A DNA stretch of 64,000 nt from Sedimentisphaera salicampi (GTDB lineage: Bacteria > Planctomycetota > Phycisphaerae > Sedimentisphaerales > Sedimentisphaeraceae), in NCBI RefSeq assembly GCF_002117005.1, contig NZ_CP021023.1, positions 2,046,001 through 2,110,000 of the forward strand, in the 5' to 3' direction. The notes below the pieces were generated by a model. That model saw only the letters and a list, made by a program, of their open reading frames with translations, made no database searches and was not told the DNA's origin. Within the stretch, counting starts at the first letter, position 1. The number at the start of each line of letters is the position of its first letter. Made by a program: the position numbers and the translations under genes. Below, one piece after another: positions 17,033 through 26,981 of this stretch.

Positions 17033-18619
17033 CTACGTTCTATGTATGTTCCTCTGAACAAAGGCCATTATCAAGAGCACAACTCCCAGCCCCGCCCAAA
17101 TTAGAACGATTCCTGAATCGCCCGAGCGGTCTGTATGGGAGATTATGTTTTTAGTGAGGTTCTTGCCCATCATTATAAACACCACAAGCACGGCAAGTGG
17201 TATTATACCGGCCCCGAAAGAGGCCAAAACGTGGCTGTTTCGCATAATCACTCCGAAGGCCGCACCGGTTACCGTGATAAACAAGCAGGCTATCCCGAAT
17301 ACAAGGCGGTAGTTTATCTCAATTGCCACTTCTCCCGCTGTTTCATCTATCCTCTGGTCGAGCTCTTCGGTGAGCATCTTCACTTCTATCGAAGGGTCTT
17401 CAAGACCCGAATTAAGCGCAGCTGCGAGCCTGTCTGAACTGCTGTATATCTCTTGGATTGGTGCCGGGGTCTGCAAGTGCCTGAATGTTCGGGATTCCAC
17501 CCTGTCCGGCGCAGGCTCGCCTGCAGGTACAGCACGGTTCAGCGAGAAATTCCAGTAGTCCTCCGGGCTGCTGCCGGCGGCATAGATTTCAGCAGATTCT
17601 GCCTCCCAGCGGTTTTCTGGCACTTCCGCTCCATCCGAATACTCCAGCACTTCAACCCCTGCTGCGTGCAGTGATAAATCTGAATCCAGCCGGCAGCTCT
17701 CAGCCCTGAAAAGCAGCCTTTCGCTTATACCTGAAAGCTTGAGCCATCTGTTGGTTTGAGCAGAGCCGTCTATTCTTTGCGCAAGAAGCTCGGTGGAAAT
17801 TCTCTCGATAAGCTCATCCGCTTTCTTTCGCACAGGCCCGAAAAGCACAGGCTTTTTCTCAATCTTCCTGAGCATACTGAGCTTTTTGAAACGGATATTA
17901 TCAACTATCAAAGAGCCAACTTTCGTTCTGAGCGGGAGTTTTGCGCAGTAGGAGTAGCCGGATTTATCCGCCTGAAAGAGCTCATAGGCGGTAACGGAGA
18001 TCTGATTGCCGCTGTCAGTTTTGCTGAAGTTCACACGGGCAAGAGAGCTTGTTATCAGCGAGCTGGCAGAGCCCTCATCAATCCGGAGGATGTTCACGCC
18101 TGAGAGAATGTTCTTATCCTCATCCACCTTGTCTGCAATAATGAAGGTTTTGGAGTCTTTACCCTCAATCTCATACATCCCCTTGCGTTTTATGCTCCGG
18201 AATACAATCTGCTTGATATTCGCCTTTACGTTCACCTCAGCCTTGTGGATGTAATGCGGGACTACGTAAAAATTCAGCAGCAGATTCGCCGCCATAACAA
18301 ACAACCCCAGATACACTGCCGGCAGCATTATGGATGTTGTGCTGATTCCGCCCGCACGGCAGGCGGTGTGTTCATTCTGTCCTGCAAAACGACCGTAAGT
18401 AACCGCAGCAGCGAACACCGCCCCTACCGGCAGCACAAAGGCGAGTGTTACAGGGATGAAGTATATGATAAGCCGCACCGCCTGAGCCGGGCTGACCCCA
18501 AACTCCCTTGCAGGCGCAATAAGGCCCCCAAGGCTCAAAATCAGCGTTAGAGCAGCTGTAGCCAGCAGAAAAGATTTTACTAAATCTTTCAGCAAATATC
18601 TGTGTATTATTTTATTCAC
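17033..18619 (-). CDS. LptF/LptG-family LPS export permease
   Basis: The protein has the YjgP/YjgQ layout: two N-terminal membrane segments with a GVSPAQAVRLIIYFIPVTLAFVLPVG stretch, a third near residues 105-125, a long periplasmic part, and three C-terminal membrane segments ending near residue 525. In E. coli LptF and LptG with LptB drive LPS from the inner membrane to the LptC/A bridge. At 528 residues it is about 160 longer than usual; the excess lies in the periplasmic domain between the membrane bundles (residues ~150-420). Whether it corresponds to LptF or LptG cannot be decided. Start ATG 18619. It heads a two-gene unit with thiE. Confidence 0.9.
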   Translation of the reverse strand: MNKIIHRYLLKDLVKSFLLATAALTLILSLGGLIAPAREFGVSPAQAVRLIIYFIPVTLAFVLPVGAVFAAAVTYGRFAGQNEHTACRAGGISTTSIMLPAVYLGLFVMAANLLLNFYVVPHYIHKAEVNVKANIKQIVFRSIKRKGMYEIEGKDSKTFIIADKVDEDKNILSGVNILRIDEGSASSLITSSLARVNFSKTDSGNQISVTAYELFQADKSGYSYCAKLPLRTKVGSLIVDNIRFKKLSMLRKIEKKPVLFGPVRKKADELIERISTELLAQRIDGSAQTNRWLKLSGISERLLFRAESCRLDSDLSLHAAGVEVLEYSDGAEVPENRWEAESAEIYAAGSSPEDYWNFSLNRAVPAGEPAPDRVESRTFRHLQTPAPIQEIYSSSDRLAAALNSGLEDPSIEVKMLTEELDQRIDETAGEVAIEINYRLVFGIACLFITVTGAAFGVIMRNSHVLASFGAGIIPLAVLVVFIMMGKNLTKNIISHTDRSGDSGIVLIWAGLGVVLLIMAFVQRNIHRT

Positions 18620-18815
18620 GAATTTTCCTGTGTCTTCTTGCAGTTGCGGGTTGTATTTTAAGTTTCAGAATATTAACATCAAGAAACATATTTCAAGCTC
18701 TGAATTTTTCCTTCCGGTTGCCCATTTTTCAGACAGGTTTTTTGTTTTTTTGACGCAGCCCTCCGGCAAAAACAGTTCATCATTGAAAAAAATTGGGCTG
18801 AAATGCAGAAAAAGC

Positions 18816-18843
18816 TTGATTTTTTATTTATATGAATTATAAA
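18816..18843 (+). promoter_or_regulatory. Sigma-70-type promoter of rpsU
   Basis: TTGATT (18816-18821) and TATAAA (18838-18843) with a 16-bp spacer, about 70 bp upstream of the rpsU start. The flanking DNA is AT-rich, so the call is moderate. Confidence 0.45.
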
Positions 18844-18913
18844 ACTGTGCTCTCAGTTTATATCTGAAGTTTATTTTTTATTATTTCCGTTAAATCGAAA
18901 GGAAAAGATATAT

Positions 18914-19087
18914 ATGATCAAAGTTAAAGCGAGGGCTGGCGAATCAGTTCAGCAGATGGTGAAGAGATTCAAGAAGATGTGCGAGAAAGAGGGCCTCATC
19001 CGTGATATGAAGCGCCACAGCTACTACGAAAAACCATCTGAGAAGAACCGCCGCCGGAATAAGCGCAAGCCCACCCGCGCACTTTAA
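18914..19087 (+). CDS. rpsU: 30S ribosomal protein S21
   Basis: A 57-residue basic protein starts at ATG 18914 behind GAAAGGAAAAG. It begins MIKVKARAGESVQQMVKRFK and ends in an Arg/Lys-rich tail (RRRNKRKPTRAL), the pattern of bS21, which sits at the anti-Shine-Dalgarno end of 16S rRNA during initiation. The conserved KRHSYYEKPSEK segment supports the call. It has its own promoter and is followed by a hairpin terminator, hence a single-gene unit. Confidence 0.93.
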   Translation: MIKVKARAGESVQQMVKRFKKMCEKEGLIRDMKRHSYYEKPSEKNRRRNKRKPTRAL

Positions 19088-19122
19088 TCAATCTTTTTCG
19101 TATAACGGGTAAGATAGATTTC

Positions 19123-19154
19123 AGAGGATAAGCTGTAAGCTGTCCTCATTTTTC
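19123..19154 (+). terminator. Rho-independent terminator of rpsU
   Basis: GAGGATAAGCT (19124 on) pairs with AGCTGTCCTC (ending about 19147) with a three-base loop and one mismatch, followed by ATTTTTC. It lies 36 bp after the S21 stop. Confidence 0.75.
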
Positions 19155-19173
19155 TTTGCGCATAGGAGCAAAT

Positions 19174-19485
19174 ATGAAAGGCAAAATCATAAAAACCCTG
19201 CTTCTGAGCCTTGCGATGTTTATCGCCGGGTATCTAACAGCAGTTTACAGCCTTGAGAAAGACGGCGCAGCAGAAGGGAAAAACCAAAACCTCTCTGAAA
19301 GCATTGAGAATATCTCATCTACAGTTAAATCTGCGGCCTCCGAGCACGGCGAGCAGGCTCTAAGATTAATGCGCGACAGAATAAACAAAATGCTTGAAGA
19401 GAAAGAAGAGAAAAGTGGACAGGCCGGCGGGGCAGAGAGCCCTGAAGAAGCTCAATCCCCTGAAGCTGGCAGCGAGAATCCCTGA
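19174..19485 (+). CDS. Small single-pass membrane protein, unknown function
   Basis: A 103-residue product from ATG 19174, chosen because AGGAG precedes it; the longer frame begins at 19156. Residues ~5-25 form one hydrophobic helix (IIKTLLLSLAMFIAGYLTAV), followed by a polar, Glu/Lys-rich segment likely to be a coiled coil (residues ~60-85, RLMRDRINKMLEEKEEK) and a low-complexity Gly/Ser/Glu/Pro tail. I do not recognise a family. It lies between rpsU and gltB but is separated from both by non-coding DNA. Confidence 0.6.
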   Translation: MKGKIIKTLLLSLAMFIAGYLTAVYSLEKDGAAEGKNQNLSESIENISSTVKSAASEHGEQALRLMRDRINKMLEEKEEKSGQAGGAESPEEAQSPEAGSENP

Positions 19486-19838
19486 CCACTTCAAAATTGT
19501 AGGTAGCTACAATTTTGTAACCAAGCAGCCCGCACAATCTACGTTTTTGTAATATTCACACCGACTTCAGTCGTTCTATGCGCATAAATTTGGAAAATAT
19601 TTAAAATTATCGCCGCCCTCTATCTCTCGCCTGCGCAGGCTGAACGGATAAATTTAGAGGTCTGAAGCCCTGCCTGAGGACTAAAACCCGGCTTTTAAAG
19701 GCTTAAGGGCAATAAACCTAAGCGCATTCTCCAGCGTATGTTAAATTTGCATGGCACGAGAATTGTATAAGCCGGTGGGATGGTTTGATAAACCATAAAA
19801 ATCCCAATTGCTTTTAACCTTTTTATTCGGGGGACAGA
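19486..19838. other. gltB upstream region
   Basis: No gene. It holds the sigma-54-type promoter at 19752-19767. Just upstream an imperfect inverted segment (GCCTGCGCAGGC at about 19631-19642) may be an activator or structural site, but this is weak. No riboswitch was recognised. Confidence 0.5.
19752..19767 (+). promoter_or_regulatory. Sigma-54 (RpoN) promoter of gltBD
   Basis: TGGCAC (19752-19757), five bases, then TTGTA (19763-19767). This matches the RpoN consensus TGGCAC-N5-TTGC(A/T) except for T in place of C in the -12 element. It lies 72 bp before the gltB ATG. A similar element precedes amtB at the same distance. Confidence 0.7.
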
Positions 19839-22800
19839 ATGAGTAATTTTCCTGAAGACCAGGGCCTTTATTCCGCACGCAACGAGCACGACAACTGCGG
19901 GGTTGGGGCTGTGGCGAATATAGACGGCCGGCGAGAGCATAAGATTGTAGATTATGCCAAAAAGATTCTGCTTAATCTCCATCATCGCGGCGCAGCAGCT
20001 GCGGATGAGGTTACAGGAGACGGGGCTGGCATTCTTATGCAGATTCCCTATGAATTTCTGAAAGATAAAACAGATTTCGAAATCGCAGAAGAATCCAGAT
20101 TCGCAGCAGGGATGGTTTTCCTGCCTAAAGATGAGGCAAGGAGGAATGAATGCTGCGAGATTCTTTCAAAATCCCTTGATTCCTGCGGGATAAAGATAAG
20201 CGGGTGGAGAGACGTGCCTGTATGCAGGGATTCGCTTGCAGAGATCGCTCTTTCAGCAGAGCCTGAAGTTATGCAGGTTTTTCTTGAGGCCGATTACGAG
20301 CCTGAAGAATATGAAAGGAAGCTGTATCTCGCGAGGCGCAGAGCTGAGAACGGCGTGAAGGCAAAATTTCCGGATATAGGCGATGATTTCTATATATGCA
20401 GCCTTTCCTGCAGCACGATCTGCTATAAGGGTATGTTTATGGCTCATCAGCTCTTCAGCTACTACCCGGACCTCAGCGATAAGAACATGAAAACAGCAAT
20501 CGCTGTGGTTCATCAGAGATACAGCACAAACACCTTCCCGAGCTGGCCTCTGGCGCAGCCGTTCCGTTATATGTGCCACAACGGCGAGATAAACACGCTC
20601 CACGGAAACCGGAACAATATGAAGGCGCGTGAGTATGCGATGGAATCGGATTACTACGGCGAAGACATCAAAGACCTTTTCCCCGTACTCGAGGAAGACG
20701 CCAGCGACTCGGCCACCTTCGACAACTGCCTTGAACTGCTCAGCAGAACGGGCAGGTCTCTGCCGCATTCATTAATGATGATGGTGCCTGAGGCATTCGG
20801 GCAGCAGTATCATATGAGTACATACAAACGTGCATTCTACGAATACCACGCCTCAATTATAGAGCCTTGGGACGGCCCGGCAGCAATCCTCTTTACCGAC
20901 GGGAAGGTTCTCGGCGGAACGCTCGACAGAAACGGGCTCCGCCCATGCAGATACGTCGTTACCGAAGAGAACACTGTGATAATGGCAAGCGAGGTTGGGG
21001 TGATTGAATTTGCTCCTGAAAAGATTCGCACCAAGGGCAGGCTTCAGCCCGGAAAGATGTTCCTCGTTGATACCGAAGAGCAGAGAATAATCACAGACAA
21101 CGAAATAAAGAGCAATATCTCAAGGGCGCACCCTTACAGGCGATGGCTTGCAAACAACAGAATTGAACTGCGCGGGCTCTTCAGCGCAAGCTCAGGCATT
21201 GCCGAGGTAAACCCCGAAGACACCTACCAGCAGCTCCGCTGCTTCGGCTATACGAAGGAAGAATTCAAAATGGTAATCGAGCCGATGGCAGTGAACGGGC
21301 AGGAGCCTGTGGGGTCTATGGGCAACGACGCCGCACTTTCGTTCCTCTCGGATATGCCGAAAAGCGTGTTCACATACTTCAAGCAGAGATTCGCACAGGT
21401 TACCAACCCGCCGATAGACCCGCTCCGCGAGGGGCTCGTTATGTCAACGATGCAGTATATTGGGCGAAAGAGGAATCTGCTCAGCGAAGACCCGAAACAC
21501 TGCAGGCAGGTTCGCCTTCCGCACCCTCTGCTCACCAATGATGATATGAAGATGCTGCGAAAGGCAAGCCGAGAGGATTTTGCTGTGTCAACTGTGGAAG
21601 CAGTTTTTGATGCCGAAGCAGAAGACCCGGGCAGAGCCCTCAGCGATGCCATCGATAAGCTTATAAACGATATTGAAAACGCAATCAAGCAGGATGATGC
21701 CTCGATCATTATCATAAGCGATAAAGGGGTGAGCGAGAGGCGCGCCCCGATTCCTGCCCTGCTTGCTGTGAGCGCTGCGCATCACGGAATGCTGAATCGC
21801 AGGCTCCGCGGGCAGGCGGCATTGGTGCTTGAGAGCGGCGAGCCCCGAGAGGTAAATCACTTCTGCCTGCTCAGCGCATACGGCGTGGATGCGGTGAACC
21901 CGTATCTGCTGATTGAAGCTGTGGGGATGTTCAGCAGGACGGGTGAATTCTCTGAAAAGCTCCCGACAGGCCAGCTTTTGGACAACCTTATCAATGCCGT
22001 TAAGAAGGGCATTCTCAAAACAATGAGCAAGATGGGCATATCCACGATAAGAAGCTACAGGTCTGCCCAGCTCTACGAAGCCGTTGGGCTGAACACCGAG
22101 ATGGTGGATAAATACTTCTGCGGAACAGATTCACGCATTGAAGGTGTGGGGCTGGAGCATATAGCTGCTGAGACAATCGAAAAGCACAGAAAGGCCTATA
22201 AGCCCGATCTCTCCCAGCCAGAGATAGACTTCGGCGGAGACTATCACTACCGCCTTCAGGACGAGAAGCACGGCTGGACGCCAAAGGCCATTACAAGGCT
22301 TCAGCATGCAGTGATGGGCAATGATAAAGCAGCTTATGATGATTTTGCGAAGGAAGTAAACGAGAACGACCGCAACCTCTGCACGATTCGCTCGCTCTTT
22401 AAATTTAAGAAAGCCGGGCCGATAGATATATCGAAGGTGGAGCCGGCGGAGAAAATCGCTGCAAGATTCTGCACCGGAGCAATGAGCCACGGGTCTATAA
22501 GCAGAGAAGCCCACGAATGCCTCGCTATAGCTATGAACAGAATTGGCGGGATGAGCAATACCGGCGAGGGAGGCGAAGACCCGAAGAGATACCAACTCGA
22601 TGAAAACGGCGACGATAAGAACTGCCGGATAAAGCAGGTGGCCAGCGGTCGATTCGGCGTTACGATAAACTATCTCGCCCATGCCAAAGAGATACAGATA
22701 AAGATGGCGCAGGGCGCAAAGCCCGGGGAAGGCGGGCACCTCCCGGGAAGGAAGGTAACCGAAGAGATAGCCAAGCTTCGTAACTCAATGCCGGGCGTAT

Positions 22801-24383
22801 CGCTGATCTCGCCGCCGCCGCACCACGATATTTACTCCATCGAAGACCTCGCTCAGCTTATCTACGACCTCAAATGCAGCAACCCGGGGGCGAAGGTCTC
22901 CGTGAAGCTGGTATCTGAAGTGGGCGTGGGCACTGTAGCAGCGGGCGTGGCCAAGGGCAACGCAGATGAGGTGCTGATAAGCGGCGGAGACGGCGGCTCG
23001 GGTGCAACGCCGCTGTCTTCAATCAAATACGCAGGAGCTCCTTGGGAGCTCGGCCTCGCAGAAACCCAGCAGACACTCGTTTTGAACGGGCTTAGAGACC
23101 GCATCAGGGTGCAGACAGATGGGCAGCTTCGAACCGGAAGGGATGTAGTTATAGCTGCAATGCTCGGTGCAGACCAGTACGGCTTCGGAACGAGCGCTCT
23201 TGTGAGCCTTGGATGCCTGATGATGAGGAAGTGCCATCTGGGCACTTGCCCCGCTGGCATCGCAACTCAAGACCCCGAGCTGAGAAAATGCTTTATAGGC
23301 AAGGCGGAGAATCTTGTAAACTATATGATGTTCGTTGCTGAAGAGGTAAGGCAGATTCTCGCAGACCTCGGAGCGAGGAGCCTCTCAGAGGTGATCGGCC
23401 GGTGCGACCTTCTCGAAATGAATGAGGCCATAGAACACTGGAAGGCGAAGGGCGTTGACCTAACGAAGATCTTCTACAAGGCAGAGCCTTTCAACACCGA
23501 TATAAGCCTCACGAAAAGACAGACTGACAAGCTCAAAGGCCACAGCGACTGGGAGCTTATAGAGATGGTGAAGGATTCTATCGAAACCGGAAAGCCCGTG
23601 GTTAAGAGCTATAAAACCGTTACCCAAAACAGGACACTGGGAACTATCCTCAGCAATACTGTTGTGAACAAATGGGGGCAGAACGGGCTGAAAGATAATA
23701 CTTTCACCTTCAATATGACCGGCTCAGGCGGACAGAGCTTCGGGGCCTTCCTCGCAAAGGGAATAACGCTGAGGCTTGAAGGCGATGCAAACGACTATCT
23801 CGGCAAAGGGCTCTCCGGCGGACGAATTATCGTTAAAACGCCTGAAGGCTCGCCGTTTATCCCGCACGAGAATATTATCGTGGGCAATACGCTTCTATAC
23901 GGAGCTACCAGCGGAGAAGTGTTTATCAACGGCGTTGCCGGCGAGAGATTCTGCGTGAGAAACAGCGGAGCATCGGCGGTAGTTGAAGGCGTGGGCGATC
24001 ACGGCTGCGAATATATGACAAACGGAATGGTGGTAGTGCTCGGGAAAACCGGCTGCAACTTCGCTGCGGGTATGAGCGGCGGAATCGCATACGTTTTCGA
24101 TGAAGCCCAGCTCTTCGATACCAGATGCAACCTCGATATGGTGGATATCGAATTTGTGCACCATCAGGAAGACAAGCAGAGGCTCTACGACCTCATCACA
24201 AAACATTACGAAGAAACCGGCTCGGAGAGAGCCGAATGGATCCTGAGCTCCTGGCGTGATATGGTGGGCAGGTTTGTGAAGGTAATGCCTGTGGACTACC
24301 GCAAGGCGCTGGAGAGAATCAGAGAACGGGAAGAAAGACAAAACGATAACGCCCCTGCAACAGAGGAGGTGTATAATGGGTAA
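19839..24383 (+). CDS. gltB: Glutamate synthase large subunit
   Basis: GltB (1514 residues) releases ammonia from glutamine and channels it to 2-oxoglutarate, forming glutamate with electrons from GltD. Domains in order: class II glutamine amidotransferase with nucleophile Cys20 (EHDNCGVG), implying removal of a 19-residue propeptide; central domain; FMN-binding synthase domain (about 790-1190) with the 3Fe-4S motif CLMMRKCHLGTC (C-x5-C-x4-C); and the C-terminal GXGXG beta-helix domain (GSGGQSFGAFLAKGI, GGRIIVKTP). The start follows GGGGGA. It overlaps gltD by 8 bp. A sigma-54-type promoter lies upstream, in keeping with nitrogen control. Confidence 0.98.
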   Translation: MSNFPEDQGLYSARNEHDNCGVGAVANIDGRREHKIVDYAKKILLNLHHRGAAAADEVTGDGAGILMQIPYEFLKDKTDFEIAEESRFAAGMVFLPKDEARRNECCEILSKSLDSCGIKISGWRDVPVCRDSLAEIALSAEPEVMQVFLEADYEPEEYERKLYLARRRAENGVKAKFPDIGDDFYICSLSCSTICYKGMFMAHQLFSYYPDLSDKNMKTAIAVVHQRYSTNTFPSWPLAQPFRYMCHNGEINTLHGNRNNMKAREYAMESDYYGEDIKDLFPVLEEDASDSATFDNCLELLSRTGRSLPHSLMMMVPEAFGQQYHMSTYKRAFYEYHASIIEPWDGPAAILFTDGKVLGGTLDRNGLRPCRYVVTEENTVIMASEVGVIEFAPEKIRTKGRLQPGKMFLVDTEEQRIITDNEIKSNISRAHPYRRWLANNRIELRGLFSASSGIAEVNPEDTYQQLRCFGYTKEEFKMVIEPMAVNGQEPVGSMGNDAALSFLSDMPKSVFTYFKQRFAQVTNPPIDPLREGLVMSTMQYIGRKRNLLSEDPKHCRQVRLPHPLLTNDDMKMLRKASREDFAVSTVEAVFDAEAEDPGRALSDAIDKLINDIENAIKQDDASIIIISDKGVSERRAPIPALLAVSAAHHGMLNRRLRGQAALVLESGEPREVNHFCLLSAYGVDAVNPYLLIEAVGMFSRTGEFSEKLPTGQLLDNLINAVKKGILKTMSKMGISTIRSYRSAQLYEAVGLNTEMVDKYFCGTDSRIEGVGLEHIAAETIEKHRKAYKPDLSQPEIDFGGDYHYRLQDEKHGWTPKAITRLQHAVMGNDKAAYDDFAKEVNENDRNLCTIRSLFKFKKAGPIDISKVEPAEKIAARFCTGAMSHGSISREAHECLAIAMNRIGGMSNTGEGGEDPKRYQLDENGDDKNCRIKQVASGRFGVTINYLAHAKEIQIKMAQGAKPGEGGHLPGRKVTEEIAKLRNSMPGVSLISPPPHHDIYSIEDLAQLIYDLKCSNPGAKVSVKLVSEVGVGTVAAGVAKGNADEVLISGGDGGSGATPLSSIKYAGAPWELGLAETQQTLVLNGLRDRIRVQTDGQLRTGRDVVIAAMLGADQYGFGTSALVSLGCLMMRKCHLGTCPAGIATQDPELRKCFIGKAENLVNYMMFVAEEVRQILADLGARSLSEVIGRCDLLEMNEAIEHWKAKGVDLTKIFYKAEPFNTDISLTKRQTDKLKGHSDWELIEMVKDSIETGKPVVKSYKTVTQNRTLGTILSNTVVNKWGQNGLKDNTFTFNMTGSGGQSFGAFLAKGITLRLEGDANDYLGKGLSGGRIIVKTPEGSPFIPHENIIVGNTLLYGATSGEVFINGVAGERFCVRNSGASAVVEGVGDHGCEYMTNGMVVVLGKTGCNFAAGMSGGIAYVFDEAQLFDTRCNLDMVDIEFVHHQEDKQRLYDLITKHYEETGSERAEWILSSWRDMVGRFVKVMPVDYRKALERIREREERQNDNAPATEEVYNG

Positions 24384-25785
24384 TCCAACTGGATTTATGC
24401 AGTATAAGCGCAAGGAAGAAGGGCACCGTCCTGCTCAAGAGCGCGTGCAAGACTACAATCAGATAATGATTCCGCTTACGCCGGATGAGCTCAAAGACCA
24501 GGCGGCAAGATGTATGGACTGCGGCGTGCCTTTCTGCCACGGCTGCGGCTGCCCGCTGGGCAACAGGATTCCGGAATTCAACGACTATGTTTACAAGGGC
24601 AGCTGGAAAGAGGCCTGCCGCGTGCTGCACAGCACCAACAATTTTCCCGAGTTTACAGGGCTTGTCTGCCCCGCTCCATGCGAGGCGGCCTGCACAATCG
24701 GCCTGAGGGATGAGCCTGTAACGATAAGGCATATTGAATACCAGATTGTTGAACACGGATTCGAAAAGGGCTGGATAAGGCCCCTGCCGCCAAGAGAGAA
24801 AACGGGCAAAAAAGTTGCAGTAATCGGGTCAGGGCCTGCGGGTCTTGCTGCCTCCCAGCAGCTCGCAAGAGCGGGGCATACCGTAACACTTTACGAGAAA
24901 GAGCCCGCTGTAGGCGGACTTCTGAGATACGGGATCCCAAACTTCAAGCTCGAGAAAGGCGTGCTCGACCGCAGGGTAAATCAGCTCCTTGAAGAGGGCG
25001 TGATAATAAAGACCAACGTTGATGCAGGCAGAGACATAACAGCTCAGGAGCTTGAGAAGAAATACGATGCAGTTTGCCTCACGATGGGCGCGTGGGTGCC
25101 TCGTGATTTGAAAGTGCCGGGCAGGGAGCTCAGCGGGGTTCATTTCGCTATGGAGCTGCTGAGCCAGCAGAATAAGATTATCAGCGGCGAGCCTGTAATA
25201 GAGACAATCTCGGCGAAGGATAAAGTGGTCGTTGTGATTGGCGGCGGGGATACCGGAAGCGACTGCGTGGGAACATCAAACCGCCACGGCGCAAAGGAGG
25301 TTCACCAGTTTGAGATTCTGCCAAAGCCGCCCGAATCAAGGCCGACGCATCAGCCATGGCCGTTCTGGCCGCAGATTATGCGAACCTCCACAAGTCAGGA
25401 GGAAGGCTGCTCGCGGAAATGGGCAGTGGCAACGAAGGAAATCCTCGGCGACGGACATAAGGTTACGGGCCTGCGCTGCGCGAACGTGGAATGGAAGAAG
25501 GATGAAAACGGAAAATGGCAGATGGAGGAGAAATCCGAATTCGAGATTAAGGCGGATCTTATCCTGCTTGCCATGGGCTTTCTGCACGTTGAGAATACTG
25601 GCCTCGTGGAACAGCTCGGGCTTGAGCTGGACGAGCGGGGTAATGTAAAAACGGATAATTTCCAGACCAGCAATGAAAATGTTTTCGCCTCAGGCGATGC
25701 AATCACCGGCGCATCGCTGGTGGTTAAGGCGATCAATTCCGGCCGGCTGATGGCAGATGCCGTTCACAGGAAGCTGAGAACCTGA
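24376..25785 (+). CDS. gltD: Glutamate synthase small subunit
   Basis: GltD takes electrons from NADPH via FAD and two 4Fe-4S clusters to GltB. Visible are the N-terminal cysteine motifs (CMDCGVPFCHGCGC and CPAPCEAAC), the FAD site AVIGSGPAGLAAS at about residue 150, and the pyridine nucleotide site VVIGGGDTGSDCVG near 290. The 469-residue length is normal. ATG 24376 overlaps the end of gltB and has GGAGG upstream inside gltB, so translation is coupled. A strong terminator follows. Confidence 0.97.
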   Translation: MGNPTGFMQYKRKEEGHRPAQERVQDYNQIMIPLTPDELKDQAARCMDCGVPFCHGCGCPLGNRIPEFNDYVYKGSWKEACRVLHSTNNFPEFTGLVCPAPCEAACTIGLRDEPVTIRHIEYQIVEHGFEKGWIRPLPPREKTGKKVAVIGSGPAGLAASQQLARAGHTVTLYEKEPAVGGLLRYGIPNFKLEKGVLDRRVNQLLEEGVIIKTNVDAGRDITAQELEKKYDAVCLTMGAWVPRDLKVPGRELSGVHFAMELLSQQNKIISGEPVIETISAKDKVVVVIGGGDTGSDCVGTSNRHGAKEVHQFEILPKPPESRPTHQPWPFWPQIMRTSTSQEEGCSRKWAVATKEILGDGHKVTGLRCANVEWKKDENGKWQMEEKSEFEIKADLILLAMGFLHVENTGLVEQLGLELDERGNVKTDNFQTSNENVFASGDAITGASLVVKAINSGRLMADAVHRKLRT

Positions 25786-25812
25786 GAGCAAATAAGAACA
25801 CTGCAGAAATCA

Positions 25813-25849
25813 AACTCCCCGAAGTCTTCCGGCCTCGGGGAGTTTTTGT
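25813..25849 (+). terminator. Rho-independent terminator of gltBD
   Basis: AACTCCCCGAG-type arms: AACTCCCCGA (25813 on) pairs with TCGGGGAGTT (25835-25844) and is followed by TTTGTTTG. Confidence 0.85.
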
Positions 25850-25919
25850 TTGAAGGGGTGGATAAATTACCCCCTCAAGACTATAATACCCGCTCTTAAA
25901 ATTCTCCGGAGCATCATAA

Positions 25920-26969
25920 ATGAAAACAAAAGACCTTGAATACTATCTGCCAGAAGAACTGATCGCACAAAGACCTGCGGATGCGAGGAGCAGCTCAAGG
26001 CTTCTCGTACTCGATAAGAGAAACGGAACGCTTGATGACAGGCTTTTCAGCGACATTGGGGACTATCTGCGTCCCGAGGACTGCCTTGTGCTCAATGACA
26101 CTAAGGTTCTCTCTGCCCGTTTCTTCGCAAAACGAGAGACCGGCGCCTCGCTTGAGGGCCTTTATCTCGGACAGGCCGGCGAAAACGCATGGCATATAAT
26201 GCTCCGAAATGCGAGGAAAGTGAAGCCCGGGGAGAAGATTCTTCTTCTGGACAGGGATAAAGAGGTGTATATGAAGGCCCTTGCCTGCCACAGAATGGGC
26301 GACGGGAGCTGGTTTATAGAGCCCGAAACCGACCGGCCGGCAGAAGAGGTGCTGGAGAAAATCGGGTATGCGCCACTGCCGCCTTATATATCACGTCCGG
26401 GCGGGGGCGATAATCCGGAGATGGACAGAAAACGCTATCAAACCGTGTTTGCAAAAAAGGAGGGGGCTGTTGCCGCACCTACTGCGGGACTGCACTTCAC
26501 CGAACAGATGCTCAGCTCCCTTGAGGAAAAAGGTATTCAGATGGCAAGGGTTACCCTGCATGTGGGGGCGGGCACGTTCAAGCCCGTAACAGCGAGCGAC
26601 CTTTCCCGGCACGAGATACACAGCGAGAAATATACCGTGAGCGAAGAGGCCGCTGAGAAAATCAACACCGCAAAAGAAAACGGAGGCAGGATAATAGCAG
26701 TGGGCACTACCAGCGTTAGAACGCTGGAAACAGCGGCCGCAGGCGGAAAGCTTGAGGCCTGCTCGGGCGAAACGAGGTTATTCATTGTGCCAGGGGTAAA
26801 ATTTAATATAGTTGATGCGATGATTACAAACTTCCATCTGCCCCGCTCAACCCTGCTTGCCCTTGTGGGGGCGTTTGCCGGGATGGATAAGATTATGACG
26901 GCCTACAAACACGCCGTAGAAAAGAGATACCGCTTCTTTTCCTACGGCGATGCAATGTTTATATACTGA
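25920..26969 (+). CDS. queA: S-adenosylmethionine:tRNA ribosyltransferase-isomerase
   Basis: QueA transfers the ribosyl moiety of SAM to 7-aminomethyl-7-deazaguanine at tRNA wobble position 34, giving epoxyqueuosine. The 349 residues start MKTKDLEYYLPEELIAQRP, the family N-terminus, and include VLNDTKVLSARF, PTAGLHFTEQML, VTLHVGAGTFKPV and the C-terminal TNFHLPRSTLLALVGAF motif. First gene of a probable operon with the ABC-F gene (12 bp apart) and the chromate transporter genes. Confidence 0.97.
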   Translation: MKTKDLEYYLPEELIAQRPADARSSSRLLVLDKRNGTLDDRLFSDIGDYLRPEDCLVLNDTKVLSARFFAKRETGASLEGLYLGQAGENAWHIMLRNARKVKPGEKILLLDRDKEVYMKALACHRMGDGSWFIEPETDRPAEEVLEKIGYAPLPPYISRPGGGDNPEMDRKRYQTVFAKKEGAVAAPTAGLHFTEQMLSSLEEKGIQMARVTLHVGAGTFKPVTASDLSRHEIHSEKYTVSEEAAEKINTAKENGGRIIAVGTTSVRTLETAAAGGKLEACSGETRLFIVPGVKFNIVDAMITNFHLPRSTLLALVGAFAGMDKIMTAYKHAVEKRYRFFSYGDAMFIY

Positions 26970-26981
26970 TTGAGAGCATAA

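Noticed and set aside
19486-19750. Possible riboswitch before gltB
   Set aside because: No known aptamer consensus could be recognised; the sigma-54 element explains the regulation better.
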